From the NCBI GenBank assembly GCA_024680435.1, contig JAILCK010000121.1:1-49390 (forward strand): a DNA stretch of 49,390 bases, in the 5' to 3' direction. This stretch comes from Lachnospiraceae bacterium (GTDB lineage: Bacteria; Bacillota; Clostridia; Lachnospirales; Lachnospiraceae). Positions 20,901-29,264 of this stretch are shown one piece after another. Position numbers and translations under genes: made by a program. The notes under the pieces were generated by a model, which ran no database searches, was not told the DNA's origin, and saw only the letters and a program-made list of their open reading frames with translations. How positions within the stretch are numbered: the first letter of the stretch is position 1; every line of letters starts with the position of its first letter.

Positions 20901-21697
20901 TGCCCGGTTCTACAGAAGAAGATATCGAAGCTTCAAAGATGCCTGAATGGTGGAAATTAAACTTCTCAGGCGGTGAATTTGCAAACGGTGACTTTAGAAC
21001 CAACGCTCTTACCGAAAATGTAGTGGATGTCTTAAAACAGATAAGAGACAGCCACACAACATGGCTTGGCCCTTGCTCGGCATGTGACTTTAAGGTAGGA
21101 GACGAGACTTATGAAGATTTCAGATACAATATCGAAACCTTCTTTAAGACAATGGGTTACAGATATAACCTTGCTTCCATCACCAAGATTACAGAAGCTT
21201 TAAGAGGCGAAGAAATACCTGTAAAGATGGTATGGAACAACGCAGGCGTTGCACCCATTTACTATGATTGTGACGTTACACTTTTCATAAAGGATAGTGA
21301 AGGAAAGGTGGTTTATGAAGGTAGTGTTGATACCGACACCACAACATGGCTTCCCGGAAAGTCATCCGTAGAGTCAACAATCGCTATTCCCGATTCACTT
21401 AATAACGGTGAATATACCTTATTCGTTTCTATGAAGACAAGCGACGCGAATGCTCAGACAATAAGTCTTGCGATGGCTGATAAAGACGAAGAAGGATTAT
21501 ATAAGCTTTACAGTTTCAATGTAGTAGACGAAAAGACAGTAGTAAGCGAGACTGATGCTGAAAGCGCACAAATCACAGAAAATAAAGATGCAAAGAAGAG
21601 TAATGTAGCATTGATTGCAACAATTTCAGCTGTTGCGGTTTTAGCTATAGTAGCTGCAGTATTTGTAATCTTAAAAAAGAAAGGCAGTAAGAAATGA
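17987..21697 (+). CDS. large secreted, membrane-anchored DUF4832-type protein with N-terminal CBM9/DOMON-like repeats
   Basis: Signal peptide MKKIITKVVALALALVLVCGIFS; repeats with xDGxxSDW; TIM-barrel-like FNNPFKGWVGWAD...HNLIYVDIKWSELEKEKGKYDFDAIE; C-terminal TM + KKKGSKK. Confidence 0.75.
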   Translation: MKKIITKVVALALALVLVCGIFSGNSIDSYALDGDVAITVDGDFSDWLYITPLYMGGGQIPKLSAFVTEEFVYGKMEVSNPSDFDTWHIYFETNGNNTDSLLGNGAEYVLETDILYKYEGTDGEWESLQGTTAQVIDATSSDKSVLEFAVPIDAFDGAEKIGIHAAKVHDWVDVAMIPEEANGYYDIPALEDVLSEEIVGLTENELAAFEASKEFLGVKSQWDAIDYDAVFKNSNLTKLRGFSDGEFLYINVSGKRFDSNYTVYVKTNTNAGTDKSDIWENGENIRYQVKANGTVYKMEGNKKVDLGTPCEDFYTDKTGMEIKIPIEVLTEGDKPSEFYISVEADGEFLPDLGREMLKITSPKQEDAPKITIDGEPSDWDGIEPIGEGEGSLGDLYAIRDNENLYVMTYIEGVTNPESSAAYTTSLFIGIDNDPRTGFNHTGYAHDNTGDVLVQDWNSYGENRNLELFFTSELVNLEWNMKKQYADGYEKVFAPTGVSGEYCAEYIVPISALEEFATAISDDFYVCIDRNDCQTDEETYERLTPEGFTPKRDTENGGFALVPKYNTKCSVDCKDNSFDDWERIGNFARHENNLNLSGVLSEDRLFTIFTAEEDISTDAVYVIKTNEPGFKYGNYEGISYVVERGTLYKVEGDNKKAEEGVSVYQYYDTDCILMQLYLDMIDNPSSVSVAIMVNGDEYVLPETGLLTISKKVEIERDENLFYPRESFEVFNNPFKGWVGWADINEGDIDNIATPHNLIYVDIKWSELEKEKGKYDFDAIEEQYQFDKWKARGDRMVLRFVMDNPNVENGDPNIKRMDIPTWLYDELEEENAEGEGAGTFYVGQTILDLLGGCGFSPNYKSPKLLEYHSNVVKALAERYDDPSVCAYVEVGSLGHWAEFHTWPTGTGEFPDPALAQQYMQPYADYFKNVKVGIRKPYELASVNNWGLYNDIFGVTSDGGTPTFLEWANSGNTDMPGSTEEDIEASKMPEWWKLNFSGGEFANGDFRTNALTENVVDVLKQIRDSHTTWLGPCSACDFKVGDETYEDFRYNIETFFKTMGYRYNLASITKITEALRGEEIPVKMVWNNAGVAPIYYDCDVTLFIKDSEGKVVYEGSVDTDTTTWLPGKSSVESTIAIPDSLNNGEYTLFVSMKTSDANAQTISLAMADKDEEGLYKLYSFNVVDEKTVVSETDAESAQITENKDAKKSNVALIATISAVAVLAIVAAVFVILKKKGSKK

Positions 21698-22947
21698 AAG
21701 TAGCATTGATCGGAGCAGGAATGAGAGGCAACGTTTATGCCGAATATATTCATGAAAGCAAAGATTCATCAGTAATTGCGGTGGTTGACATCGATAAAGA
21801 AAAGAGAGACATCGCAGCAAAGAAATACAATATTCCAAGCGAATTTGTGTTTGAAAATGTGGAGGACTTCTTTGCTCTTGGTAAAGTTGCGGATGCCGTA
21901 ATTATATCAACCATGGATAAAGATCATTTTGTTGAGACCATGCGCGCAATTTCCTTAGGATACGACATTTTACTTGAAAAACCCATTTCTCCCGATCCCA
22001 AGGAATGCCTTCTTATTCAGCAAGAAGCGCACAAGTACAACGTTAAAATCATAGTTTGCCACGTGTTAAGATACACAAAGTTCTTTTCTGCAATCAAAGA
22101 AATAATTGATTCGGGAGAGCTTGGCAAGGTTGTAACCGTGCAACATGCGGAGAATGTCGGAAACTTCCATATGGCACATTCTTTTGTAAGAGGTAACTGG
22201 CGTAACAGTAAGCTTTCAAGCCCCATTATCATGCAGAAATCCTGTCATGACATGGATATCCTTGTATGGCTTATCGGAAGTAACGCTAAAAAGATTTCCT
22301 CTTTCGGAACATTAAAGTATTTTACAAAAGAGAACGCTCCAAAGGGCAGCGCAGACAGATGCGTCAACTGTCCTGTAAGCGATACTTGTCGATTTGACGG
22401 AAGAAAAGCTTACCTTCCCATCAAGGGTGACTGGCCGGCAACCGTACTTACAAGCGATCAGACTGAAGAAGGAATTATGAAGGCATTGGCTGAGGGTCCT
22501 TACGGACGTTGCGTATTTAAATGCGATAATGACGTATGTGACAATCAGGTTACCACCATTGAATTTGAAAATGGTGTAACCGCAACTTTCCACTTGTCGG
22601 GTCTTACCAATAAGATGCACAGAACCATAAAGGTAATGTGTGAAAACGGTGACATTTACGGCGACGATGCAACCGAAGAAATCACGGTTACAAAGTATTC
22701 CTCAAATTCATTCTATGAAGGTGAGACACGTACTTTCAAAGTCGTAAGTGAGGAAGGATTCCATGGTGGCGGAGACTACAGACTTACAATGGACTTTATG
22801 AACATCTATAAAAACAACGAAGAAAGCAAGTCTTCAATAGATAAGTCCATCGAAAGCCACATCATGGCGTATGCGGCCGAACAGTCCAGATTAAGGGGAC
22901 AGGTTATCACAATCGACGACATTAAGGAAGAACTTCTCAACAGTTGA
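21694..22947 (+). CDS. Gfo/Idh/MocA family oxidoreductase
   Basis: VALIGAGMRGNVYAEYI Rossmann, DILLEKPIS motif; ATGA overlap with upstream gene. Confidence 0.92.
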   Translation: MKVALIGAGMRGNVYAEYIHESKDSSVIAVVDIDKEKRDIAAKKYNIPSEFVFENVEDFFALGKVADAVIISTMDKDHFVETMRAISLGYDILLEKPISPDPKECLLIQQEAHKYNVKIIVCHVLRYTKFFSAIKEIIDSGELGKVVTVQHAENVGNFHMAHSFVRGNWRNSKLSSPIIMQKSCHDMDILVWLIGSNAKKISSFGTLKYFTKENAPKGSADRCVNCPVSDTCRFDGRKAYLPIKGDWPATVLTSDQTEEGIMKALAEGPYGRCVFKCDNDVCDNQVTTIEFENGVTATFHLSGLTNKMHRTIKVMCENGDIYGDDATEEITVTKYSSNSFYEGETRTFKVVSEEGFHGGGDYRLTMDFMNIYKNNEESKSSIDKSIESHIMAYAAEQSRLRGQVITIDDIKEELLNS

Positions 22948-22973
22948 TTTTATAAGCTATAATAAGGACTTTC

Positions 22974-23010
22974 AAGGCAGTTCCACTTCCGAAAGGGGGT
23001 GGAACTGCTT
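22974..23010 (+). terminator. strong hairpin after the oxidoreductase gene
   Basis: GGCAGTTCCACTTCC-GAAA-GGGGGTGGAACTGCTT, ~16-bp stem; poor T-tract. Confidence 0.5.
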
Positions 23011-23120
23011 GACATAACTAGGTTTTTTGAGTACACTTTATATGTTGTGAAATGTTTATTGGAATGTTCGCATTCTTAATTGATATTATTACAATAAAAT
23101 AAATAAGGAGGTGCTCCTGT

Positions 23121-24674
23121 ATGACCGGAATCGATTGGATTTTTCTGGCCATTGCAGTTGTTGCCATCCTTGCAGCTTTATTAATAGTATTAAACAACAC
23201 TAAGCGTACTAAAGAAGCTAATGCTAAAATCGGCAATGCTGATGCTAAGGCACGCGAGATTATTGATGAAGCCCTTCGTGAAGCAGAATCCAAAAAACGT
23301 GAAAGTTTACTTGAAATCAAGGAAGAATCAATTCGTACAAAGAATGATTTAGACCGCGAAATCAAGGAAAGGAGAGCTGAGATTCAGCGTAACGAACGCA
23401 GAATTCAGCAGAAGGAAGAAAACATCGATCGTAAGACCGAGGCTATCGAACGCAAGGAAGCAAGCCTTACTGCAAAGGAAGAAAGCTTGGCAAAGGAGAA
23501 AGAAGCCGTTGCCAAACTTAACGAAGAGCGCGTACAGGAACTTGAACGAATTTCAGGTTTAACCTCTGAACAGGCAAAAGAACACTTACTAAAAATTGTT
23601 GAAGATGATGTAAAAATCGAATCTGCTAAACTTATCAAAGATATGGAGCAGAAAGTCAAGGAAGAAGCAGACAAAAAGGCAAAGGACTACATTGTTGGTG
23701 CCATTCAGAAATGTGCCGCCGATCATGTATCCGAAGCTACAATCTCTGTTGTTCAGCTTCCTAACGATGAGATGAAGGGAAGAATTATCGGAAGAGAAGG
23801 TCGTAACATTCGTACGATCGAGACTCTTACAGGCGTTGATCTTATTATCGACGACACTCCCGAAGCAGTTATTCTTTCAGGCTTCGATCCCATCAGAAGA
23901 GAAGTTGCAAGAATTGCCCTTGAAAAATTGATTGTGGACGGACGTATTCATCCTGCCAGAATCGAAGAAATGGTTGAAAAGGCTCAGAAAGAAGTTGAAA
24001 CCATGATACGTGAAGAAGGTGAAGCCGCTTGTATAGAAGTCGGTGTTCACGGACTTCATCCGGAGCTTATTAAGCTTCTTGGTAGAATGCGTTTCAGAAC
24101 GAGTTACGGCCAGAATGCTTTAAAACATTCTATTGAAGTTGCTCAGCTTTCTGGTTTACTTGCAGCTGAAATCGGCCTTGATGTCAGAATCGCAAAGCGT
24201 GCCGGATTATTGCATGATATCGGTAAAGCTGTTGACCATGACATGGAAGGTACCCACGTTCAACTTGGTGTTGAACTTTGTAAGAAGTATAAAGAGTCAG
24301 CGATTGTTATTAATGCAGTGGAAGCTCACCACGGTGATGTTGAACCTCAGTCATTGATTGCGTGCATAGTTCAGGCATCTGATGCTATTTCCGCAGCTCG
24401 TCCGGGCGCAAGACGCGATACTCTTGAAACTTACACAACAAGATTAAAACAATTAGAAGAAATATCCAACAATTTCAAAGGTGTAGAAAAGTCATTTGCC
24501 ATTCAGGCAGGTAGAGAAGTTCGTGTAATGGTAGTTCCTGATGTGATAACCGATGCCGATATGGTCATCTTGGCAAGAGATATTGCTAAGAAGATCGAAG
24601 ACGAGATGGAATATCCCGGTATGGTAAAGGTAAACGTTATTCGTGAATCCAGAGTAACTGATTACGCAAAGTAA
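23121..24674 (+). CDS. rny: ribonuclease Y
   Basis: N-terminal TM, coiled coil, KH motif [17 protein letters not shown] motif [12 protein letters not shown]. Confidence 0.97.
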   Translation: MTGIDWIFLAIAVVAILAALLIVLNNTKRTKEANAKIGNADAKAREIIDEALREAESKKRESLLEIKEESIRTKNDLDREIKERRAEIQRNERRIQQKEENIDRKTEAIERKEASLTAKEESLAKEKEAVAKLNEERVQELERISGLTSEQAKEHLLKIVEDDVKIESAKLIKDMEQKVKEEADKKAKDYIVGAIQKCAADHVSEATISVVQLPNDEMKGRIIGREGRNIRTIETLTGVDLIIDDTPEAVILSGFDPIRREVARIALEKLIVDGRIHPARIEEMVEKAQKEVETMIREEGEAACIEVGVHGLHPELIKLLGRMRFRTSYGQNALKHSIEVAQLSGLLAAEIGLDVRIAKRAGLLHDIGKAVDHDMEGTHVQLGVELCKKYKESAIVINAVEAHHGDVEPQSLIACIVQASDAISAARPGARRDTLETYTTRLKQLEEISNNFKGVEKSFAIQAGREVRVMVVPDVITDADMVILARDIAKKIEDEMEYPGMVKVNVIRESRVTDYAK

Positions 24675-24680
24675 ATTTGT

Positions 24681-24715
24681 TAACCCCAAATCATTTTGAT
24701 TTGGGGTTATCTTTT
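24681..24715 (+). terminator. intrinsic terminator after rny
   Basis: TAACCCCAAATCA-TTT-TGATTTGGGGTTA TCTTTTT. Confidence 0.9.
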
Positions 24716-24804
24716 TGCCTGTTTTAAGGTTAATAATTGGGCAATTGCTTTTTAATTTTCAAAAAACCTTGCTTTGCTACCATGAGCATAGGAGGTATCT
24801 GTAA

Positions 24805-25797
24805 ATGTCTAACCAAGTATTATGGGAGGATGATATTAAGAGGGGCTTAGATACTGACGTGTTGTTAAATGACGCCGGAAAGCTTTTTTGTGAAAAAGGA
24901 TATACCAACACTTCTTTAAAAGACATAGCCATTTCTTTTGGCATAAGCGAAAAAGAACTTGGTAAATTATATAAATCTAAAGAGGATATCTACAATGATG
25001 TCCTTGTTTACATGGCTAATTTTGAACTCTTGCTCATAGACTGTGATGATGTTCAAAAGATGCTTCTTCAAATAGTGGATGAACTTAAAAACTGCATTAC
25101 TTCAGGTAACTTAAAGGCTGAATTTATATCTTCATTAATCACTGCAAAAGATGTGCCTCAAAGCGCTAAAGATACACTTCGAAGATTAGTTAAAGAATCT
25201 AAGCTCTTTGACGCCGTTGGAGCCGCACAGCTCCAGGGTAAAATCTGCAAGGGAAATACTATTGAAGTTATTATCCGCTTCATGATGGCTACTTTTGAAC
25301 TTATCAAAGGATATGTTGAAGGCGGAATCAAACTTCCCGAGAGTAAATGGTTTTTAGATATCTTAAAATATAACGATGATGTAAATGTATTGGCGGATAA
25401 GGAGCTTATTAAGAGACAGGCTTCGGTTATAGCCGCGTTTGTGTCAGACTTTAACAGCATTTTGTTTGTGGATTTAGACGATGACAACATAGATGTGTAT
25501 GAAGCTCAGGGAGAAGAAGACGGATGGCTTCAGGCGGCCACTCAAAGAGGATTTGAGGAATTTAAGATTAGGCTTTGCGATAAGTATATTCTTCCAAATG
25601 ACAGAGATTGGTTTATGGATAAATTATCCAATGAAAATATAAAGAGGCATCTTGAAGAAGAACCGGTTTACTGTATCAATCATAAAGCATTAATAAGGGG
25701 TGAAGCGGTCGATTATCAGACAAAAATCGTTTTAGACCCTATGTATGCTTACGGAAATAAGATATTGTTCGGAGGCCACAGAGTTTATCAAAAATAA
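24805..25797 (+). CDS. TetR family transcriptional regulator
   Basis: N-terminal HTH DAGKLFCEKGYTNTSLKDIAISFGISEKELGKLYKSKEDIY. Confidence 0.8.
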   Translation: MSNQVLWEDDIKRGLDTDVLLNDAGKLFCEKGYTNTSLKDIAISFGISEKELGKLYKSKEDIYNDVLVYMANFELLLIDCDDVQKMLLQIVDELKNCITSGNLKAEFISSLITAKDVPQSAKDTLRRLVKESKLFDAVGAAQLQGKICKGNTIEVIIRFMMATFELIKGYVEGGIKLPESKWFLDILKYNDDVNVLADKELIKRQASVIAAFVSDFNSILFVDLDDDNIDVYEAQGEEDGWLQAATQRGFEEFKIRLCDKYILPNDRDWFMDKLSNENIKRHLEEEPVYCINHKALIRGEAVDYQTKIVLDPMYAYGNKILFGGHRVYQK

Positions 25798-25813
25798 TTT
25801 TTAAATCTATTGA

Positions 25814-25863
25814 AAAACTCACTGCAACGTACTAAAGTATAGTCTGTTGCGGTGAGTTTTTTT
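25814..25863 (+). terminator. intrinsic terminator after TetR gene
   Basis: AAAACTCACTGCAAC ... GTTGCGGTGAGTTTTTTT. Confidence 0.8.
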
Positions 25864-25910
25864 ATGGTATACTTACTGAGTAAAAAACATAAGTTTTGGG
25901 AGATATATTT

Positions 25911-27284
25911 ATGAAATATGATGTTGTGATAATCGGCGCAGGTCCCGGAGGAATCTTCAGTGCTTACGAGCTTATGAAGAAGGCACCTAAATTAAAGGTT
26001 TTGGTTTTTGAAACCGGAAATCCTTTGGATAAGCGTCATTGCCCTATTGATGGTAAAAAGGTTAAATCCTGCATTAAATGTCCTACATGTGCCATTATGA
26101 ACGGCTTTGGAGGAGCGGGAGCTTTTTCAGACGGAAAATATAATATCACCAATGATTTTGGCGGTACTTTATATCAATATATCGGAAAAGATAAAGCTTT
26201 GGAACTTATGAGATACGTTGATGATATCAACATGTCACACGGCGGCGAAGGCACAAAGATGTTTTCTACCGCAGGAAGCGAGTTTAAAAAAGTTTGCATG
26301 CAGAATAAGCTTACTCTTCTTGATGCAAGCGTACGACATTTGGGAACCGATATTAACTATATCGTTCTTGAAAATCTTTATAACGAGATGAAGGATAAAA
26401 TTGAATTCAGATTCAGAACCCCCGTTACAAAGATTGAAGCCGAAAAAGACGGATACAAAGTTTATTACGGAGACGAGTACGTTGAAGCCAAGAAGTGTAT
26501 CGTTTCTGTAGGAAGAAGCGGAAGCAAATGGATTGAAGAGGTTTGTAAGGAGTTAAATATAGACACTCTTTCAAATCGTGTGGATATAGGTGTAAGAGTG
26601 GAAATACCGGCAGCAATTTTTTCACATCTTACAGACGCTTTATATGAAAGCAAAATCGTTTATCGTACCGAAAAGTTTGAAGACGCCGTCAGAACTTTCT
26701 GTATGAATCCAAACGGTATAGTGGTAAATGAAAATACAAACGGTATTGTGACGGTTAACGGACACAGCTTTGAAGATCCTTCAAAGAAGACAGAGAATAC
26801 CAACTTTGCTTTACTTGTTTCTAAGCACTTTTCAGAGCCTTTCAAGGATTCAAACGGATATGGTGAATCTATTGCCCGCCTTTCCAATATGCTTGGTGGC
26901 GGCGTAATCGTACAGCGTTTCGGTGACCTTGAAAGAGGAAGACGTTCAAATGCAAAGAGAATAGAGGAGGGCACCATTCGCCCCACATTGGATGCCACCC
27001 CCGGCGATTTAAGCCTTGTTCTTCCCAAACGTATCTTAGACGGTATTATCGAGATGATTTATGCTCTTGATAAGATTGCTCCCGGTACAGCAAACGACGA
27101 TACATTGTTATACGGAGTAGAAGTTAAGTTTTATAATATGGAAGTTAAGCTTGATGAAAATCTTGAAACAAGCTACAAGGGCTTATACATCATAGGAGAC
27201 GGAAGCGGAGTGACGCATTCTCTTTCGCATGCCTCTGCAAGCGGTGTATATGTGGCAGGAAAAATAATTGAATCTATAGGTTAA
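25911..27284 (+). CDS. NAD(P)/FAD-dependent oxidoreductase
   Basis: DVVIIGAGPGGIFSAYEL FAD-binding; GLYIIGDGSGVTHSLSHASASGVYVA C-terminal motif; start at 25911 with SD GGGAG. Confidence 0.9.
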   Translation: MKYDVVIIGAGPGGIFSAYELMKKAPKLKVLVFETGNPLDKRHCPIDGKKVKSCIKCPTCAIMNGFGGAGAFSDGKYNITNDFGGTLYQYIGKDKALELMRYVDDINMSHGGEGTKMFSTAGSEFKKVCMQNKLTLLDASVRHLGTDINYIVLENLYNEMKDKIEFRFRTPVTKIEAEKDGYKVYYGDEYVEAKKCIVSVGRSGSKWIEEVCKELNIDTLSNRVDIGVRVEIPAAIFSHLTDALYESKIVYRTEKFEDAVRTFCMNPNGIVVNENTNGIVTVNGHSFEDPSKKTENTNFALLVSKHFSEPFKDSNGYGESIARLSNMLGGGVIVQRFGDLERGRRSNAKRIEEGTIRPTLDATPGDLSLVLPKRILDGIIEMIYALDKIAPGTANDDTLLYGVEVKFYNMEVKLDENLETSYKGLYIIGDGSGVTHSLSHASASGVYVAGKIIESIG

Positions 27285-27288
27285 AATA

Positions 27289-27319
27289 AAAGCCTTTCCG
27301 ATTGAATCGGAAAGGCTTT
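27289..27319. terminator. bidirectional terminator oxidoreductase/hflX
   Basis: AAAGCCTTTCCGAT-TGA-ATCGGAAAGGCTTT. Confidence 0.85.
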
Positions 27320-27324
27320 ATTAT

Positions 27325-28551
27325 TTATACTCGGCCCACAAGATCTTTTGGAATATAGGCTTTAACGAATATTCCGTTTTCCTTATATTCTTCACTTAAA
27401 AGCTGACCGCTTTTTCTTATTCTTTGAATTATACCTGCTTCATTAAAGGAATATAGCTTTTCAAAGTAGATTTTTCTGTCTGAAAGTATTTCTTCTATAG
27501 CTTTTGAAAAACTATCAAGAGTGTTTATATCTATAGCAGATACATTTAAAGACTTAGTGGCGTTTATATCTTTAAGTGCAGGCTTATCGTGGCATAGGTC
27601 ACATTTATTAAATAAAGTGATGACAGGCTTAGAATGAATATCAAGACTGTCAAGAGTTTTATAAACGACCTCCATCTGATTGTAGGCTTCCGGATTTGAA
27701 GCATCCACTACATGCACAATAATGTCAGCGTATTTTGCTTCTTCCAAAGTACTTTTAAAAGCTTCAATCAAGTGATGGGGAAGCTTATTTATAAAACCTA
27801 CGGTGTCTGTTAAAAGAACCGTTTCTTTGCTTGGTAAAACAAATTTCTTTGTGGTGGGGTCTAAGGTAGCAAAGAGCTTATCTTCCGAGAGAACCCCTGC
27901 ATTTGTTAATGTATTTAAAAGGGTGGATTTTCCGGCGTTTGTGTATCCAACAAGTGATACCACGGGAATGTTGTTTCGCTTTCTTTGGGACCTTTTAACG
28001 TCTCTATGCTTAATTATTTCGCTAAGCTCTTTCTTTAATTTTGAAATTCGGTTTCTTATTACACGTCTGTCGGATTCAAGCTTTGATTCACCGGGACCTC
28101 TTGTGCCGATACCACCGCCAAGCCTTGACATGGATTTTCCGTATCCCGCAAGTCTTGTAAGAGAGTAGCGAAGCTGAGCAAGCTCAACCTGGATTTTTCC
28201 TTCTGCGGTATTTGCTCTTGAAGCAAAAATATCAAGAATCAAAACCGTTCTGTCCATTACCTTTGTATCAAGCTCTTTTGATAGATTGTTCATTTGTGAA
28301 GGAGTAAGCTCATCATCAAAAATAACGCCTGTGGCGCCAAGATTATCGATGGCTTCTTTTACTTCCAAAATTTTACCTTTACCGATATATGTTGTGGGAT
28401 GAACGTTTTCTCTTGCCTGAATTATGGTGCCAAGAGTCTCGGCACCCGCAGTCTTTGCCAAGAGCTTAAGCTCTTCCAAAGAAGCTTCCTCATCAAAGCC
28501 TTCATTTGAATCAATTCCAACAAGTATTACTTTTTCTGTTATTTGCTCCAT
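27325..28551 (-). CDS. hflX: GTPase HflX
   Basis: GxGPGESKLESDRR, GYTNAGKST, DTVGFI, NKCD. Confidence 0.96.
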   Translation of the reverse strand: MEQITEKVILVGIDSNEGFDEEASLEELKLLAKTAGAETLGTIIQARENVHPTTYIGKGKILEVKEAIDNLGATGVIFDDELTPSQMNNLSKELDTKVMDRTVLILDIFASRANTAEGKIQVELAQLRYSLTRLAGYGKSMSRLGGGIGTRGPGESKLESDRRVIRNRISKLKKELSEIIKHRDVKRSQRKRNNIPVVSLVGYTNAGKSTLLNTLTNAGVLSEDKLFATLDPTTKKFVLPSKETVLLTDTVGFINKLPHHLIEAFKSTLEEAKYADIIVHVVDASNPEAYNQMEVVYKTLDSLDIHSKPVITLFNKCDLCHDKPALKDINATKSLNVSAIDINTLDSFSKAIEEILSDRKIYFEKLYSFNEAGIIQRIRKSGQLLSEEYKENGIFVKAYIPKDLVGRV

Positions 28552-29192
28552 GTATTTAGTCTTTCCTTAAATTGATCATAAAAGTCTTCTTCGTAAGAGT
28601 AGGGCATTACAAAGAAAAGACTTAATAGTTTAGTGTTTACGGCATTTAGTAAATCAGGGTTATCATTAGCACATTCCGTAATGTTTTTTAAAATATTGTG
28701 CCAGCTTAGCACATATTCTTCGTATTTTGAAATATTTTCAATTCCAAGCCATTGCTTTATCTTGACCTTTGACTTGTTTGGATAGGGACATTCGTGCACC
28801 TGGATAAAATACTTAAAACTATCCCCGTCATCTTCATAAATTCTACCCAAGGGAAACATCCTGCAAAATCCGGGGCGAAAAGTATGTATATTGCAACGTC
28901 CCTCACTATTTAAAAACACGCAGGCTTTTGATGATTCATCTTTTTTTAAGTAAGGAGTCACCACATAATCAATCACCGTTAAATCAATGTATTTTCCAAG
29001 CATTTCTTCAAAACTTAGATTAAGGTTTTTGGAAAGAAGGAAGATATCATAGGGATTAAGGTGAATGGTATCATCCGTAAAATCACAGCATTCGTGGCAG
29101 TTTAAGCATCCGTTGCAAGAGATTTTTGCCAAATCATCATGAGTGTATTTTTTATTGTCGGATATTTCTTCAAAGGTTACGTTTCTTTTCAT
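28539..29192 (-). CDS. YkgJ family cysteine cluster protein
   Basis: CNGCLNCHECCDFTDDTIHL, CVFLNSEGRCNIHTFRPGFCRMFPLG cysteine pattern. Confidence 0.88.
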   Translation of the reverse strand: MKRNVTFEEISDNKKYTHDDLAKISCNGCLNCHECCDFTDDTIHLNPYDIFLLSKNLNLSFEEMLGKYIDLTVIDYVVTPYLKKDESSKACVFLNSEGRCNIHTFRPGFCRMFPLGRIYEDDGDSFKYFIQVHECPYPNKSKVKIKQWLGIENISKYEEYVLSWHNILKNITECANDNPDLLNAVNTKLLSLFFVMPYSYEEDFYDQFKERLNTWSK

Positions 29193-29199
29193 AAGTAAA

Positions 29200-29205
29200 A
29201 TTATA
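29200..29205 (-). promoter_or_regulatory. -10 box (TATAAT) 7 nt from ykgJ ATG
   Basis: Reverse strand TATAAT-TTTACTT-ATG; no SD. Confidence 0.5.
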
Positions 29206-29249
29206 AATGCTTTATTCTTAAAAGAAAAGAAGCAGATAGAGCCCTCTTA

Positions 29250-29258
29250 TGATACAAT
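29250..29258 (+). promoter_or_regulatory. extended -10 box (TGA-TACAAT) 6 nt from TetM-NYN ATG
   Basis: TGATACAAT-CTTTAC-ATG; no SD. Confidence 0.5.
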
Positions 29259-29264
29259 CTTTAC

